Source of the DNA: Sitta carolinensis | Taxonomy: Eukaryota > Chordata > Aves > Passeriformes > Sittidae | Direction of reading: 5' to 3' | Length of the DNA: 64,000 nucleotides | NCBI GenBank assembly: GCA_032173965.1 | Contig: JAVUNC010000006.1 | Span: 18,512,028-18,576,027 of the forward strand | Shown here: one piece after another, positions 10,266-21,240 of the stretch | Layout of the letters: the number at the start of each line of letters is the position of its first letter | Position numbering within the stretch: the stretch's first letter is position 1 | Made by a program: the position numbers and the translations under genes | Notes under the pieces: model-generated | What the model was told of the DNA's origin: nothing | Database searches by the model: none | What the model saw: the letters and a program-made list of their open reading frames with translations, nothing else

Positions 10266-11062
10266 GGGGTCAGTGCCATCCTCTCCCCTCACACCGAGGA
10301 GCTGGAGCACAAACAGATCCTGTCCATCACAACCCCGGCATGCCCAGGGAAGGGATGACCTTGCCTTTGTCATGATTTACTCACTTCAGGGCCTCGCTGA
10401 TTCAATAAGACCCCCACAGTAAATATTTATAAAACACCACATAAAAAATTATAGGTTATTTAAATTTAATTTGCATTTATACTTCTAAATCAGGTTATTA
10501 TATAGCAGAAATGTACTGAAATTAAATTCATAATGCACATTACAGCAATCGGAGGAAATTGTACCTTGAAGCAATTTGTATTTAAAATTCTGTCTGTGTT
10601 CTTCTTCACTTTCCTTCTGCCTGTAAATAAATTTACAAAGCATTTCCAGTGACAGCCATAGTGTTCCAGCTGCAAATTGATGTAGTTTGAAACAAAGAAC
10701 AATTACCACTTAAGCAGATCCTGTGTTACACTAAATCTTGGAGCATTTGAATTCCCTGGCAAAACAAAAGGAAGTGATTTTTCTTTCCTCCTTAATCCGC
10801 AACAGTTCTTGTCAGGTGGAAAATGTCTGGGCGCTCACCCCGAGCGTGCCTGTCTCCTGGTGAGCCAGCTTTCCCCGGGGCAGAGCACACAGCACCCCAA
10901 ATCCTGGCCTGGGAGCAGCCCCTGCAGGGAGCAGCGCCAGTGCCACAGTCCAGCTGCTCTGTGTAACACAACACCAGAGCCCCCCAGCAAACACCCACCA
11001 AACGTGGATCACCCACCCACCCGAGAGGCCCCGGCTCCTCGGCCCCCACCCCAGTCTGGGGA
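10266..11062. other. AT-rich conserved-style block
   Basis: 10380-10800 is AT-rich with a perfect POU octamer (atttgcat, 10469-10476). The sequence is complex and repeat-free, the style of a conserved non-coding element. 10800-11060 is GC-richer. No exon is supported. Confidence 0.4.
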
Positions 11063-11175
11063 ATACCAAATCATAGCATCATGGAGCGGTGTGGGAGGGA
11101 AGGAGCTGAAATCCACCTTGAATCCACCTCCTGCCCTGGGCAGGGACCCCTCCCTGCTGCTCCTGGGATTATTGT
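11063..11175 (-). mobile_element. Short CR1 3'-end fragment
   Basis: aatcatagcatcatggagcg, tgtgggagggaaggagctga and ctgggcagggacccctccct form the last 110 bases of a minus-strand CR1. The tail still reads atcatagcatcat, closer to the old (ATTCTATG)n tail than other copies. Confidence 0.75.
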
Positions 11176-11459
11176 AACCTGGGATCGAGATGAGCAATGC
11201 TCCTTCCTCACTCAGCGTTTTCCCTTTTGCCATTTTGAATGATTCTCTCCATTGTGTTTATTACGTGTTTGCTGTTGGTTTTGTTTCCCTTCGGAGCCAC
11301 AGCAAAGCCCGGCCGTGGGGTCCCCGCCCAGCACAGGCTGCTCCCTCTCCAGGGTCACCGATTCTGTCTGTCCCTGCAGTGACCGGCGTGCTTTGGATAC
11401 TGCCCTGCCGCTTCCCTGTCCCGGCTGAGGGAGAATGCCTGGATGGTCCTGTAGGGAGC
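11176..11459. other. Single-copy spacer
   Basis: Unique sequence between a CR1 fragment and the TGTCCC array, with no gene signal. Confidence 0.4.
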
Positions 11460-11481
11460 TGGCTGTGTCCCTGTCCCTGCT

Positions 11482-11513
<32 letters not shown>

Positions 11514-11609
11514 CTGGCTGAGTGAGGAATGCCTGGATGGTCCTGTAGGGAGCTGGCTGTGTCCCTGTCCTTGTCCCTGTCCCTGTCCCTGTCCCTGCTC
11601 TGTCCCTGA

Positions 11610-11658
<49 letters not shown>

Positions 11659-11760
11659 TGTCCCTCTGGCTGAGTGAGGAATGCCTGGATGGTCCTGTAG
11701 GGAGCTGGCTGTGTCCCTGTCCCTGTCCCTCTGGCTGAGCGAGGAACGCCTGGATGGTCC
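11460..11760. repeat. (TGTCCC)n with 80-150-bp superunits
   Basis: Hexamer runs of tgtccc are embedded in a larger repeated segment (gaatgcctggatggtcctgt, agggagctggctg, ctctggctgag) that occurs at about 11433, 11527, 11680 and 11746. The superunit length varies with the number of hexamers. Confidence 0.93.
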
Positions 11761-11814
11761 CTGTACGGGGGCTCAGGGAGGACCCTCAGCTTCCTCTGCA
11801 TGGCCAAGGGCAGA

Positions 11815-11848
11815 GCACGGCAGGGACAGGGACAGGAGAGAGCACGGT

Positions 11849-11886
<38 letters not shown>

Positions 11887-12065
11887 AGCAGGGACAATGT
11901 CAGGACACGGCAGGGACAGGGCAGGGCACAGCAGGGACAAGGTCAGGACAGAGCAGAAACAGGGACAAGACAAAACAGGGACAATGTCAGGGCACAGCAG
12001 GGACACGGTCGGGACAGAGCAGGGACAATGTCAGGACACATCAGGGACACGGTCAGGACCCTCAG
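11815..12065. repeat. (GGGACA)n array, inverted relative to 11.5 kb
   Basis: Units gggaca, agagcagggacaatgtcagg and ggcacagcagggacacggtc alternate. The hexamer is the exact complement of the preceding tgtccc array. The two can therefore pair as a hairpin across a spacer of 60-150 bases. Confidence 0.93.
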
Positions 12066-13380
12066 GGACACAGCCAGACCATCCCTGGTGGCGGCCAGCG
12101 CTGCCCAGGTGAGCCAGGTGCTGCCGTGTCCCTCTCCATTCCCGTTTCCCAGCCCCAGGGCCCTCGGCCCCGGGGAGCTGCAGGCGCTGCACGGTGCCAG
12201 CCCCGAGCCCCCTGCCCAGGGAGGGGTGGGCAACCTGGCAGCCGGGACTGGGGTCAGTCAGGGCTTTGCAGCCACGCCCGGGCTGCTCCTGCAGAGCAAA
12301 CTGCTGGAGACAGGGCTGCAGGCACTGCAGGAAAAGATCCCTGTCAGTTCCCAACTGGGACTGGAGACCTCCTCTTATTACATCCCCGTTCCCAGAGTGG
12401 TGACAGAGCCTCTTCCAAGGGCACTAAACTGGGCTGAGCTGATGCATTTTCTGTCTTAAGTCATTGATTTTTGGATTCAGGTGCAAATCCAAAAAAGCTG
12501 GTTATGGGATTTATGTTCCTTCTGAATAGAAGGAATTCATACATTTCCTCAATCCCCACAGTTCCTCGGAGCAATAGTTTTCCTTGTCACTCTGAAAATC
12601 TCTGCTATGTCCTTTTGATGCCTCTTTAATAGTTTATTTAGACTTTGCTCTGGAATTGCAGGGAAACTCTCACACATGAGCAAATCTCACCCAGCAATTT
12701 CGTTGCTGTCGCTGTTGAATATGACAAAGCAAGAGAAGAGGGACACCAGTCAGATACTCCGTGTCTCAATTTCCCTGAATTTTGAAGCACAAATTCCAAG
12801 CAGAGGGGCTTTCCCCGAGCAGGGAGCTCCTGCCTTGCCCTCTGCAGCTCCCCCGCCCTTTCTCCTGCGTGTTCAGCCCCTGCAGCCCGGTCTGGCATGC
12901 CCTGGGGCAGGAGGGTGTGCTCCGTATGCACCAACCCAGCCACAGGAACTCTGCCTCTTCTGCCCCTCCGGCAGAGGGATTATTTCAGATTTCTTACTGC
13001 AGAAAATAAAGACTGAACATCAAATAATTTTTCAACCATTGTGGCCACGCTCTGCAGGGTATTGGCAGTTAAATATCGAATTGACCACCTCGGGGTCAGT
13101 AGAACACAGACCACTTCATTTCAGCTCCTGAAATATTGAATGCAGCCAGCTGTGAAAGTGAGTAATTGCCCGTGCCCTTATTTCACGTGTGAAGTGACAA
13201 GGGAAGATGAACTCTGGCTGGGGCCAAGGGTGATCTCTCCACAATCTGCATCACCGAGTGCATCAGCTAATCCCTGTTTAACCTGAGAGTGAGAATGCCC
13301 TGAGGGCTCCGGGGGGAATTGCAGATCTTCCTGGCGTGCCGGAGCAGCGCTTGGAGCTCTCTGTCCCTGAGCTGGGTTTG
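12066..13380. other. Single-copy spacer
   Basis: GC-rich to about 12440, then mixed and AT-rich (12460-12780, 13000-13160). The open frame at 12676-13131 shows no domain and no splice context. Confidence 0.45.
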
Positions 13381-13905
13381 AGCTGCAGTGACAGCGACAG
13401 TGACAGTGACAGGGACAGGGACACTGCCCAGAGCTGCAGTGACAGTGACAGTGACAGTGACAGGGACAGGGACAGGGACAGTGACAGGGACAGGGACAGG
13501 GACAGCGACACTGCCCAGAGCGGCAGTGACAGTGACAGTGACAGGGACAGGGACAGGGACAGGGACAGGACAGTGACAGTGACAGGGAAGACAGGGACAG
13601 GGACAGTGTCCTCTGCTCCCACAGCTGCACTGACAGCTGCAATAACAGTGACAGTGACAGTGGCAGGGACAGGGACAGTGTCCTCTGCTCCCACAGCTGC
13701 AGTGCTGGTGCCCAGAGCTGCGGTGACAAGGACAGTGGCAGTGGCAGTGGCAGTGCCAGTGACACAGTGCCAGTGCCAGTGCCAGTGCCAGTGACACAGT
13801 GGCAGTGCCAGTGACACAGTGCCAGTGACACAGTGGCAGTGCCAGTGACACAGTGGCAGTGACGGTGACAGTGACACAGTGGCAGTGACAATGACAGTGA
13901 CACAG
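13381..13905. repeat. Compound (GACAGT/GACAGG/CAGTGC)n hexamer array
   Basis: Hexamers gacagt and gacagg dominate 13387-13600; cagtgc and cagtgg dominate 13730-13900. Longer insertions recur: cactgcccagagctgcagtg (at about 13423 and 13511) and gtcctctgctcccacagctg (at about 13607 and 13679). The plus frame gives Ser-Asp/Arg-Asp repeats, which I regard as a by-product. Confidence 0.93.
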
Positions 13906-13989
13906 CCCGAGACCCTCCCCACAGCCCTCAGGGCAGGGGACAGCGAGCCACGGTGACCTTGAGCTGGGACATCCCTGAGGGAAGGTTTG

Positions 13990-14424
13990 GGAAGGGGAAG
14001 GGGAAGGGGAAGGGGAAGGGGAAGGGGAAGGGGAAGGGGAAGGGGAAGGGGAAGGGGAAGGGGAAGGGGAAGGGGAAGGGGAAGGGGAAGGGGAAGGAAG
14101 GGAAGGGAAGGGAAGGTGATAGGATAGGATAGGATAGGATAGGATAGGATAGGATAGGATAGGATAGGATAGGATAGGATAGATAGGATAGGATAGGATA
14201 GGATAGGATAGGATAGGATAGGATAGGATAGGATAGGATAGGAAAAGGAAAAGGAAAGGAAGAAGGAAAGGAAAGGAAAGGAAAGGAAAGGAAAGGAAAG
14301 GAAAGGAAAGGAAAGGAAAGAAGGAAAGGAAAGGAAAGGAAAGGAAAGGAAAGGAAAGGAAAGGAAAGGAAAGGAAAGGAAAGGAAAGGAAAGGAAAGGA
14401 AAGGAAAGGAAAGGAAAGGAAAGG
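13990..14424. repeat. Purine ladder: GGGGAA, GGGAA, GGATA, GGAAA
   Basis: Four consecutive perfect or near-perfect arrays: ggggaa hexamers to 14095 (about 17), gggaa pentamers to 14116, ggata pentamers 14118-14241 (about 25) and ggaaa pentamers to 14424 (about 35). Apart from the T of ggata the plus strand is all purine. Neighbouring units differ by one or two bases, as if each array arose by mutation and re-expansion of the last. Confidence 0.97.
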
Positions 14425-15778
14425 GCCTCACCTAAACGAGGCCAACACACCAGGACTGTTCCCCACTGTCGCCACCCACGCCTCCCCCAGCAGAGTCCCC
14501 TTGCCCGGAGCTGGGTCCATGGATAGCAGGAATGGCAGAGCCAAAGGGACACAGAGACCTCCCACCGAGTGGGGGAGTTCAGAGGGAGAACTCAGCTACA
14601 AAGGAAGCTGAATTTGCCGATGGGGAACCCGGCGTGTTTTCATCGCTGAAAATAAAATTCCAGAAGCTGTTGTGGCCATGCACAGAAAAAGCCTTGCAGA
14701 TCTCTGCCTTTTTAGGAGACTTGTCAGAGCTGAGGAGAATAATTCACTTTTATCGCCCATGGAATCTCTAAAATACTACCACTGATTGCAGCTGAGGGAG
14801 GAAATCAACCGTGCTGATTGAACGAAAGTAAAATGCGATTGGTCAAAAAGGTTTAATAAGTAAATAAATAAATAAATAGATAGATAGATCCTGTCCTGGA
14901 TGTTTTTGTAAAGCATTAAAGTTTCAAATATAATAGGTACAAAACTTGTGCATATTTGCTGGCCGCACTAAAGGAATGGAATATTTAATATTCCTGCCTT
15001 TTGGAGGGGTGGGGAAGGAGCAGAGTTAAAATCTGAGGATCCTGTGTTTTGTAGCTAATTTTAGAGCCATTTTCAGAAGGATGAGTAAAAAGTGATAGCC
15101 TCATTAAATAAACCAGGAGGGTATTTTTTCTCTTTAATAGTTTGGTCCTATTGCTGGCACCTAGATAAATGAAAAAAAAGAGCAATGTACAAAGCACATC
15201 GATGTTGTTATCTCATAGTTCTCGTGAACTCAGCCATAACAGCTTTTCAGTTGGATTTTCTCTCTGGAGAGGCCTCTGGCTGGAGGGCAGTGCCAGGCTG
15301 TGCAGAGCCCAGCACTGTGCCAGGACAGATCTCCCATTTCCTGGGCACCACAACTCCCTCTCATCCCAAAAACTCCACAGGTTTGCCCCAACTTTACCTT
15401 TCCATTTTCCTAGTTTGCATCAAGCCACTTTTAAAGAAACTGACTCATGAAAAATAATCTCAAGTCTATTTTCTTGCAAGTATTCATTCTTTTTCCCCCA
15501 ATTTCTTGACATCCTGTGATCCGTGTGTGGAACAGGCTGTGGAAAACTTTCCAGCTTTCATTTGCAAACATGTTAAGCTTAAAAGGAGAGAGAAATGAGC
15601 CATAAATACTGGAATAAATTCCATCAAGAAATGGTTGAGGAAAACGCTCTGCAGCTGAGTAGTGTGGTGTAAATTATTAATCCAGCCCTTTGAAGGAATA
15701 TATAGGGGAACAACCTTGGAGTGCCCCACACAGCTGGGGTCACACAGGGAGCCACCAGCAGGGACTCAGAGAGGCTCT
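14425..15778. other. AT-rich single-copy block
   Basis: Mostly AT-rich, with an (AATA)n/(GATA)n microsatellite at 14860-14888. The stretch 14640-15240 is conserved-element-like. No exon is supported. Confidence 0.45.
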
Positions 15779-16130
15779 GTTCCCATCTCCATTGGGGTTA
15801 TCCCCATCTCCATTGGGGTTATCCTCATCTCCATTGGGGTTATCCCCATCTCCATTGGGTTTGTCCCCATCTCCATTTGGTTTATCCCCATCTCCACTGG
15901 GTTTGTCCTCATCTCCATTGGGGTTATCCCCATCTCCACTGGGTTTATCCCCATCTCCACTGGGTTTGTCCTCATCTCCATTGGGGTTATCCCCATCTCC
16001 ACTGGGTTTATCCCCATCTCCACTGGGTTTATCCCCATCTCCATTGGGGTTATCCCCATCTCCACTGGGGTTATCCCCATCTCCATTGGGGTTATCCCCA
16101 TCTCCACTGGGTCTGTTCCCATCTCCATTT
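15779..16130. repeat. 21-bp minisatellite, 17 copies
   Basis: Units of the form ccatctccattggggttatc recur every 21 bases with third-position-like variants (act/att, tttatc/tttgtc). A 63-base three-unit block starting near 15899 is repeated at 15962. All frames are open, encoding seven-residue repeats. It is a repeat, not a gene. Confidence 0.95.
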
Positions 16131-17290
16131 CCTGAGCTGGATTCCTCCTTCGAGGGGAACCGACCTGAGGCTGAGGAGTAGAGCAGGGCTTGGGATGGGG
16201 CAGGGAGAAGCAGAGCTCTGCTCACTCCCCTGGGGATCAGGGCTCGGGGGAAGCCTGGAGGCTCAGGGCTCTCCTGGCTCTGCACAGCTCCTGCCAGGAG
16301 GGCACAGCCGGGGGTCCAGGGCAGCTCAGGGGGCACAGCAGCAGGGATTCCCCATGGGAAGGGGCTCAGGAACTGGCAGTGCCCGGGGAGTTTGCAGTGC
16401 CCATCCCTGGAGGTGTCCCCTGCAGGTGGCACTCAGAGCTCTGGGCTGGGGACAAGGGCAGGATCAATGATCTGGGAGTGATTGTCCAACAAAAATTATT
16501 CTGGGGCCCCCAGGGCATGGCCAGGGATCCCCAGAGTCACCTCCAGAGATCCCCAGCAGCACGGGCTGTTCAAACATGGGCACAGGCAGGTGCATTCTGG
16601 ATTCAGAGGATATTGATCCTCTGCCTGGCTACACGAGTCTTGCCTGAAGTGGAAGTCCATGACAAGAGGAGTATTTAAAATAATTTCAATCTGGAGGGAA
16701 TAGGCTATATGTGGGAAAAAAAGAGTCACTGGCTTTAGAGGCCCCAGAGCTACTGAAAATCACTGAACTGCAGCTGGCCACAAACACCTCCTGCTCAAAA
16801 CGAGCCCTCTGTGCTTCCAAGGAAACCCAGCAATTCCAAACCCGAGTTTTCTTCTGGAGAGGTTTGCTTTTCCTCCTCTGGAAGCACCAGCATCACAGCA
16901 CTGCCCCAAACAGGGCCGGTGGGACTCTGCAAACCCTCCTGGGACTCGCCTGTGCTCCCAGGAAAAGGCTCCTGCTGGCAGCGCCGCCGAAGGAGGGCAC
17001 ATCCCAGGGCAGCAGGAGGGAATCCTTCCCGTGTGTGCTGAGGCGCTGGCACAGGTTCCCAGAGCTTCCTGGACTGCAGGAGGAGAGCAGCACCGGGCAG
17101 AGCTGCTCAAATAGCCGCTGGGAAGCGCCCTGGATTCCCGGGGCATGCCCTGCCCTGGCTTCTCCCCTTCCCCACGTTCCTCTGCCCCGGCAGGGCTGGC
17201 AGGGGGAAGCGCACCCGAGCAGGGGCTGTGGCTCTCTCCTTGCCCCGAGGGGCCGGGCAGGGTCTGTGCAGGGCCCTGAGCCCCCCGGGG
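16131..17290. other. Single-copy spacer
   Basis: GC-rich to 16480, then mixed. Several chance open frames have no domain. No repeat is evident. Confidence 0.45.
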
Positions 17291-17311
17291 TGTGAATTCC
17301 TCGGGGGCCGG

Positions 17312-17627
17312 GATCCCCTCGGGGTGCGGGTTCCATGGATGCCGTGATCCCCTGGGGGTGCGGATACCGTGATCCCCTCGGGGTGAGTATGCCGTGATCC
17401 CCTCGGGGTGCGGGTGCCGTGATCCCCTGGGGATGAGGATGCCGGGATCCCCTCGGGGTGAGGATGCCGGGATCCCCTCAGGGTGCGGGTTTCATGGATA
17501 CCGTGATCCCCTGGGAGTGAGGATACCGTGATCCTCTCGGGGTGAGGATGCCGTGATCCCCTCGGGGTGCGGATACCGGGATCCCCTCGGAGTGCAGATG
17601 CCTGGATCCCCTCGGGGTGAGGTGCCC
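17312..17627. repeat. 25-bp CpG-rich minisatellite, 12 copies
   Basis: gatcccctcggggtg starts every 25 bases (17346, 17371, 17396, 17421, 17446, 17471 and on to 17605). Two units are 34 bases long (starting 17312 and 17471) because of a ttccatgg/tttcatgg insertion. They are 159 bases apart, which indicates a higher-order duplication. Most units hold two to three CpGs. Confidence 0.95.
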
Positions 17628-18465
17628 TGGCCATCCCCGTCCCCGGCCGGTCCCGCCGCTCCCGGCCCGGCAGAGCCGCTCGGAGCTGCGCTCGCCGCCA
17701 AGACCGAGCTGGAATTGAGCCTGACCCTGGCACGGAAGATGCTGCCGGGGGGAGACACCAGCTCGGTGCCCACCGCGAGCTCAGGCGTGTCGGGGAAGCC
17801 TCACTTGACCAGATTGAGCTGTTTTCCAGCTCATTTGAGGCACGCTCCTCGGAGCAGAAAGACTGGCAGCTTGGCTCGCTGCGGGCGAAGGGGCAGGCAG
17901 CGAGCGGAAGGAGAGGATTTCTCCCCCTCCACCTGTATTTCACTCCCAAGATCACCTATCTCCAAAGAAAATTACCTTGGTAAGTGTGTTCTGAAAGTAA
18001 ATTAATGGATATAAATCATGAGAATGACACCAGCAGTTCTGCTCAATGGCATCAGGGGGTTCAGTCGGGTTCATGTGGATGATTTTTATTTTAAATATGT
18101 CACCAAAAACAATCTACATAAAATATATGCTGGAATTCAAATCAGAATAAACATCTACCTTCCCTGCAGAAGGGAAAAGTTTTGGTTAGGCACTGGAAAT
18201 GCGAATTTGCATTTCAAATTAACTGGGTAGAGATGTGCAGCAGAGGCTCTGGTGAGAAGGACCGGGATTATATTGGGGAAATCTGTAAAACGTGGATCTT
18301 TTCTGAGGAGGCTTCTCACGGCAGAACCCCAGGGCGAGAGTTCCTGGGGGAAATTGGGAACTGGCAGAGAAAAGCCCCTTGTTCCAAGAGTGCTCAGCAG
18401 GGACTGCAGAGCAGTGCCAGCCTCTGCTGCCCGGAGCCCCCGGGGCTCAGGGAGAGGGACACGGA
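17628..18465. other. CpG-dense then AT-rich single-copy block
   Basis: 17630-17800 is CpG-dense (cggccggtcccgccgctccc), extending the CpG-rich array to the left. 17990-18240 turns abruptly AT-rich with a POU octamer (atttgcat, 18205-18212) and looks like a conserved non-coding element. A promoter is possible at the CpG-rich end, but no first exon can be shown. Confidence 0.35.
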
Positions 18466-18715
18466 GCCCAGGGTGTCCCTGGGTGTCCCTATGTGTCCCT
18501 GGGTGTCCCAAGCTGTTCCAGGGTGTCCCAGGGTGTCCCGGGGTGTCCCGGGGTGTCCCGGGTGTTCCAGGGTGTTCCAGGGTGTCCCGGGGTGTCCCGG
18601 GGTGTCCCGGGGTGTCCCGGGTGTCCCTGGGTGTCCCTGGGTGTTCCAGCCTGTCCCAGGGTGTCCCTGGGTATCCCGGGGTGTCCCGGGTGTCCCGGGT
18701 GTCAGTCCTCAGCCC
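18466..18715. repeat. 10-bp (GTGTCCCGGG)n minisatellite, about 24 copies
   Basis: Units gtgtcccggg, gtgtccctgg and gtgttccagg recur at 10 bases with occasional 9s and 11s. The gtgtccctgg form matches units in the 20-bp array at 2.93 kb. Confidence 0.93.
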
Positions 18716-18849
18716 GGGCGGGTTCTCCTGTCCAGCTGTGGGGTGGCACCGGCGCCAGGGCACACACGGCTGCTGCCCCCCGCCCCCTCCGCTTCCCGCA
18801 GGGACACGGACAGGGACCCGGGAGCCCCTGGATCAGTCATTTCACAGCC

Positions 18850-19170
18850 AGGAGGCGTTGAAGGGGCTCCAGGAGAGCTGGGAGGGACTGGGGACAAGGG
18901 ATGGGGGGACAGCACCCAGGGAATGGCTCCCACTGCCAGAGGGCAGGGTGGGTGGGAGATTGGGAATTGGGAATTGCTGGCTGGGCTGGGATTGCCAGAG
19001 CAGCTGTGGCTGCCCCTGGATGGCTGGGATGCCCCAGAGCAGGTTGGACACTGGGGCTGGAGCAGCCTGGGGCAGTGGGAGGGGTCCCTGCCCATCCAGG
19101 GGGGGCACTGGGTGGGATTTAAGGTCCTTTCCAACCCTAATCCTTCTGGGATTCTGGGATTCCTGCTCCT
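18850..19170 (+). mobile_element. CR1 LINE 3'-end fragment, about 320 bp
   Basis: One of the most complete copies. It holds ggggctccaggagagctggg, ggactggggacaaggg, ctgccagagggcagggt, ttgccagagcagctgtggct, gtgggaggggtccctgccca and aaggtcctttccaaccctaa, then a short tail ttctgggattctgggatt. It is sense on the plus strand and 5'-truncated. Confidence 0.9.
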
Positions 19171-19855
19171 GTACAGAGAAGGATGTTACTGTAGGGCTTT
19201 CTCCATTCTTATATTTTCCTTGGGGAAGGTTCTTCTTGAAGTATTTCCATTGCAGGGTAATTTTCCATTGGAAATGGTAAATTATTGGGAGCTTTACACA
19301 CACAATGAAGTTTCCATTTCAGCTTATCAGAAAGAGCAAAAGCAACCACACTGTGAAAAAAATAAATCCCAAAGTAAAGAGTAAGAAGTGGTTTTGACTA
19401 AGATGGAGTGCATTACGCTGAGGTGGGGTGTGGGAGAGGATTTTAGAAGAATCAGTCATCCCTTTCCTTGGCTGTTGTTTGTGAGTGCTAAAGAAGAAGG
19501 GGCGGCTAGGGCAGCCTTTGGAATGGTTTATGAGGCAGAACAGCAGGAGCAGATGTGCTGCAGAGGCTTAACGGGATCAACCTGCACCCTGTGACCTGTC
19601 AGGGCTCCTGCCTCCCCTTGCAGCTCCTCCTTTGGTCACCAGCTCTCACACAAACCCCCGGAATCTCAGATTCCCAGCACATTCCAGAGGCACGGGGGGA
19701 ACAGCGCCCGAGGTGTGGGAGCAGCACCCCAGGAGATGAACAGGGGGCTGACAGCCCCAAAAGTGTGGGACCTGCTCAGTCCCAGCTCCTAGTGTGTGGA
19801 ATCAGCACCCACAGACTGCACAGGGCAGTCCCAGCTACAGGGATGTGGGATTGAT
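19171..19855. other. Single-copy spacer
   Basis: AT-rich to 19400, mixed after that. No exon or RNA gene is supported. Confidence 0.45.
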
Positions 19856-20102
19856 CAGTCCCAGTTCAATCCCAGCTCAGTCCCAGTTCAATCCCAGCTC
19901 CAGGGGTGTGGGACCTGCTCAGTCCCAGCTCAGTCCCAGCTCAGTCCCAGCTCAGTCCCAGTTCAATCCCAGCTCAGTCCCAGTTCAATCCCAGCTCAAT
20001 CCCAGCTCAATCCCAGCTCAGTCCCAGTTCAGTCCCTCCTCAGTCCCAGCTCAGTCCCAGTTCAATCCCAGCTCAGTCCCAGTTCAATCCCAGCTCCAGG
20101 GC
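19856..20102. repeat. 11-bp minisatellite, about 22 copies
   Basis: Units agtcccagctc, agtcccagttc and aatcccagctc recur every 11 bases (19921, 19932, 19943, 19954 and so on). Three plus frames are open with 11-residue Gln/Ser/Pro repeats, as expected for a stop-free unit not divisible by three. Confidence 0.94.
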
Positions 20103-20379
20103 TGTGGGATCAGCCCCCCTGGCTGCCCAGGGCGGTCCCATCCCTGCAGCTTCCCAAGCCGAACACTTCTCCCATGGATTCCCCCTCTCCTCCCCAGGTG
20201 CCCCTCTGCCCTCTGCCCTACCTGTGTGTGTTTTTCTGCTTTCTCCAAATCCCATCAGGATCTGCAAAGGCCCCTCAGCTGCTGCTGTGTGGGGGGAGCT
20301 GCCCCAGCAGGGCTGTCCAGAAAGGATGGTCACAGAGGGAGGGAGCACCAAGCACCCCGGGGTGGGAGATCCAGACCCC

Positions 20380-21240
20380 GAGCAGCTCTGACAGCTCTGG
20401 GGAGGCTGGAGCAGCCCCGAGCAGCTCTGACAGCTCTGGAGAGGCTGGAGCATCCCCCGAGCAGCTCTGACAGCCCTGGAGAGGCTGGAGCAGCCCCGAG
20501 CAGCTCTGACAGCCCTGGGGAGGCTGGAGCAGCCCCAGAACAGCTCTGACAGCTCTGGGGAGGCTGGAGCAGCCCCGAGCAGCTCTGACAGCCCTGGGGA
20601 GGCTGGAGCAGCCCCGAGCAGCTCTGACAGCCCTGGGGAGGCTGGAGCAGCCCCAGAACAGCTCTGACAGCTCTGGGGAGGCTGGAGCAGCCCCGAGCAG
20701 CTCTGACAGCCCTGGGGAGGCTGGAACAGCCCCAGAACAGCTCTGACAGCTCTGGGGAGGCTGGAGCAGCCCCAGAGCAGCTCTGACAGCCCTGGGGAGG
20801 CTGGAGCAGCCCCGAGCAGCTCTGACAGCCCTGGGGAGGCTGGAGCAGCCCCGAGCAGCTCTGACAGCCCTGGGGAGGCTGGAGCAGCCCCGAGCAGCTC
20901 TGACAGCCCTGGGGAGGCTGGAGCAGCCCCAGAACAGCTCTGACAGCTCTGGGGAGGCTGGAGCAGCCCCAGAACAGCTCTGACAGCCCTGGGGAGGCTG
21001 GAGCAGCCCCGAGCAGCTCTGACAGCCCTGGGCAGGCTGGAGCAGCCCCCAAGCAGCTCTGGGGAGGCTGGAGCAGCCCCGAGCAACCCTGGGCAGGCTG
21101 GAGCAGCCCCCGAGCAGCCCCAGAACAGCTCTGGGGAGGCTGGAGCAGTCCCGAGCAGCTCTGACAGCTCTGGGCAGGCTGGAGCAGCCCCGAGCAGCGC
21201 TGACAGCACTGGGCAGGCTGGAGCAGCCCCGAGCAGCGCT
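20380..21240. repeat. 39/40-bp minisatellite, about 22 copies
   Basis: Unit parts are gagcagctctgacagccctg and gggaggctggagcagcccc. Units are 39 bases, or 40 when the join reads ccagaacag. Near 21040-21170 several shortened units occur. Minus-strand frames up to 409 codons encode a 13-residue Leu/Ala/Pro/Ser repeat. The one-base indels switch frames, so no frame is preserved by selection. Confidence 0.95.

Noticed and set aside
12676..13131. Plus-strand frame of 151 codons outside arrays
   Set aside because: No domain recognised, and composition and context are like other spacers. Chance frames of this length are expected in GC-rich DNA.
13336..13794. Ser-Asp/Arg-Asp repeat frame resembling SR or dentin-like proteins
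   Set aside because: The Ser/Asp pattern follows automatically from gacagt and gacagg hexamers. There is no signal peptide or flanking exon.
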